Origin: JAWXUD01 sp044432945
GTDB lineage: Bacteria > Cyanobacteriota > Vampirovibrionia > Gastranaerophilales > Gastranaerophilaceae
Assembly: GCA_044432945.1 (NCBI GenBank)
Contig: JAWXUD010000008.1
Location: 1-58,593, forward strand
DNA length: 58,593 nt
Reading direction: 5' to 3'
Both the position numbers and the translations under genes were made by a program. Below, piece by piece: positions 57,164 to 58,593 of the stretch. Each line of letters opens with the position of its first letter. The first letter of the stretch is position 1. A model generated the notes under the pieces. It did not search any database. It was not told the origin of the DNA and saw only the letters and a list, made by a program, of their open reading frames with translations.

Positions 57164-57628
57164 ATGCAAGTACAAAAAATATCTTTTACAGAAATAAAAA
57201 ATTCATATAAAAAACCAACCATGCCTTGTGACACAAAAAATTACTGCACCTTTGATAACGACAAAGTAGACAGATTCGTAAGCCGCAAAGAAGCTTCATT
57301 GCCTTTTTTAGTGAACACACTTAAACACACCAACAAAGAAGAAGAAGTCGTTGAGAGCTTATATATATTAGATAGAATGCTTGAAAAAGATGTTAAAGGT
57401 ATCGACAAAATGTATCCCGTACTTTCACGCTTCAACAACACCAAATCACCAAATATACAGACATTTCTAGCTGGAATTTATAGGAAAACACAAGTTCCTG
57501 ACGCTTTCGGTCCACTAGTTTCAATGCTCGTACAAAACTCAATTAACCCGCCAAAAGCTAATTTTGACCCCAATGAAGAGATTGGTGGAGCTATTTTGTC
57601 GTATATGAACGAAAGATTTAGAAATTAA
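57164..57628 (+). CDS. Riboswitch-operon helical protein, unknown function
   Basis: This 154-residue protein begins MQVQKISFTEIKNSYKKP and contains CDTKNYC near residues 22-28. Residues about 45-135 are a series of amphipathic helices (LPFLVNTLKHTNKEEEVVESLY, YPVLSRFNN, FLAGIYRKTQ, FGPLVSML) that resemble HEAT/armadillo repeats and suggest a protein-binding scaffold. TTGGA precedes ATG 57164. It follows the membrane protein gene by 13 nt and is the last gene of the cobalamin-riboswitch operon. No family is recognised with certainty. Confidence 0.65.
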   Translation: MQVQKISFTEIKNSYKKPTMPCDTKNYCTFDNDKVDRFVSRKEASLPFLVNTLKHTNKEEEVVESLYILDRMLEKDVKGIDKMYPVLSRFNNTKSPNIQTFLAGIYRKTQVPDAFGPLVSMLVQNSINPPKANFDPNEEIGGAILSYMNERFRN

Positions 57629-57763
57629 ACTTTCTTGATATACTTGAGTTTTAGCCATTCTTTATTAAGTTTTGTAAACATGCTTCAACGCATGATTAAA
57701 GTCTTTTTGTAAATATACCGTATATAAGGATATAGAACACAACTAATGAAAGGACAAATCGAT

Positions 57764-58593
57764 ATGGGAATGGCAGCATCACAAGCAAGATTTTTGGGGC
57801 TGACAGCACGTAAAAGTAACGTTGAGTACGAAGGTCAACAAATCAACCAACAACGTACTACGCTATCCAATCAATCTGCAGCATATTATACCGAATTGTT
57901 AGGTATGTCCGTACCAACTGTCCCTTCAGTTGATGATTATACCTCTACAGTTTACACATTCGAAGACGGTGCGTTAAGCAACACTGTTACAGCGTTAATT
58001 GCAAGCACAGACGGTACATATTCTTTAAGCTATTTGAGAAGCTATACAGATGATTTCGCAATCGTATCTTCAACATCTAGTATCGTTACTAAATCAACAG
58101 ATGAAACAACAGGAGATACAACTGGTTATAGCATCGGTTCAAACACATTGAGAACACTAGGTGCAGCAACACCTGAAGAAATTGCGAGCGATGCTTATTT
58201 AAGCACACTTACAGATGATGAAGTTACAGCATTATTAGAAGAAGAAGCTCTATACTTCGATATGTTAGAAGAAACTTATGACACAAGCAATTGGTATGTT
58301 AGATATACTGAAGATAGTTCAACAGGTGAACAAGTTCCATATTTCTACAATGGCGATTCTCTTGAAGATGCTTCATATAGTGCAAACGGACATTCACAAA
58401 GTAACATTAACTGCTACACAGTAGGCAGTGCAACTGTAAACGAAGAAGTAAAAGGAGAATCTGGCTGTGTGTTAGAACAAGATAGTTCTGGACGTTATAT
58501 CAACATATCAATACCAGTTTATGATTCGAGCGGTACTGCAACTGGAACATATACGACATATGCCCTAACAACAACGACTGCGACTGACCAAGA
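57764..58593 (+). CDS. Partial secreted or surface-like protein, cut by window end
   Basis: An open frame runs from ATG 57764 (AAAGGA, 9 nt upstream) to the end, giving 276 residues without a stop. It begins MGMAASQARFLGLTARKSNV, followed by GQQINQQRTTLSNQSAAYY, a helical start reminiscent of flagellar- or secretion-type N-termini. From about residue 55 it is Ser/Thr/Asp-rich and beta-like, with two cysteines late (INCYTVG, ESGCVLEQ). I recall MGMAASQAR-type starts as common among Gastranaerophilales proteins but cannot name the family. It has no classical signal peptide. Confidence 0.7.
   Translation, partial: MGMAASQARFLGLTARKSNVEYEGQQINQQRTTLSNQSAAYYTELLGMSVPTVPSVDDYTSTVYTFEDGALSNTVTALIASTDGTYSLSYLRSYTDDFAIVSSTSSIVTKSTDETTGDTTGYSIGSNTLRTLGAATPEEIASDAYLSTLTDDEVTALLEEEALYFDMLEETYDTSNWYVRYTEDSSTGEQVPYFYNGDSLEDASYSANGHSQSNINCYTVGSATVNEEVKGESGCVLEQDSSGRYINISIPVYDSSGTATGTYTTYALTTTTATDQ

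Overview
The window looks like part of a low-GC gut bacterium of the non-photosynthetic cyanobacterial sister class Vampirovibrionia/Melainabacteria, most likely Candidatus Gastranaerophilales. The basis is the AT-rich coding sequence, several pseudopilin-like proteins with the N-terminal signature FTLAEVLITLGIIGVV, a DUF2993 protein, and lineage-type membrane proteins with no recognised family. This is inference from protein character; no rRNA marker is present. Bases 1-60 are about 65% GC and do not match the rest.

Layout. 0.1-2.8 kb: an AT-rich DUF4209-like gene and a long repeat-bearing spacer. 2.8-11.5 kb: two XRE-regulator/pseudopilin cassettes around folK, a flavoprotein and two membrane proteins. 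11.5-21.7 kb: gatB, a GlmS-like SIS protein, adk, map, a DUF429-like protein, a CCA-type nucleotidyltransferase, a large SF1 helicase-nuclease and spmAB. 21.7-24.8 kb: a third cassette and trmFO. 25-30.6 kb: a membrane protein, several small genes, a bifunctional-nuclease-family protein, tRNA-Ser(GCU) and a fourth cassette. 30.6-37.7 kb: a translation operon (prfA-ylxR-infB-rbfA-truB) followed by DUF2993, GerMN and HicB-like genes. 37.7-45.6 kb: a regulator with four GntR-type winged helices, a ribbon-helix-helix protein, pyrH-frr-cdsA-rnc-rpe, tspO and fba. 45.8-51.9 kb: two large unknown proteins, ispH and rpsA. 52-54.7 kb: a fifth cassette and a PlsC-type acyltransferase. 54.8-57.6 kb: a cobalamin riboswitch in front of an operon of three unknown genes. 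A protein starting at 57,764 runs off the end.

Most notable points. (1) Five times in 58 kb a small XRE repressor is divergently paired with a cysteine-rich pseudopilin whose N-terminal part is conserved and whose C-terminal lectin-like domain varies. Each pair has its own candidate operator, which suggests a family of separately controlled surface or pseudopilus tip proteins. (2) In three of the five, dispersed palindromic repeats sit in frame inside the prepilin leader. (3) A cobalamin riboswitch, with a terminator hairpin that also holds the Shine-Dalgarno sequence, controls genes of unknown function rather than B12 genes. (4) At least eleven genes have a -10 hexamer exactly 6-7 nt before the start codon and no Shine-Dalgarno sequence, which points to leaderless transcripts.
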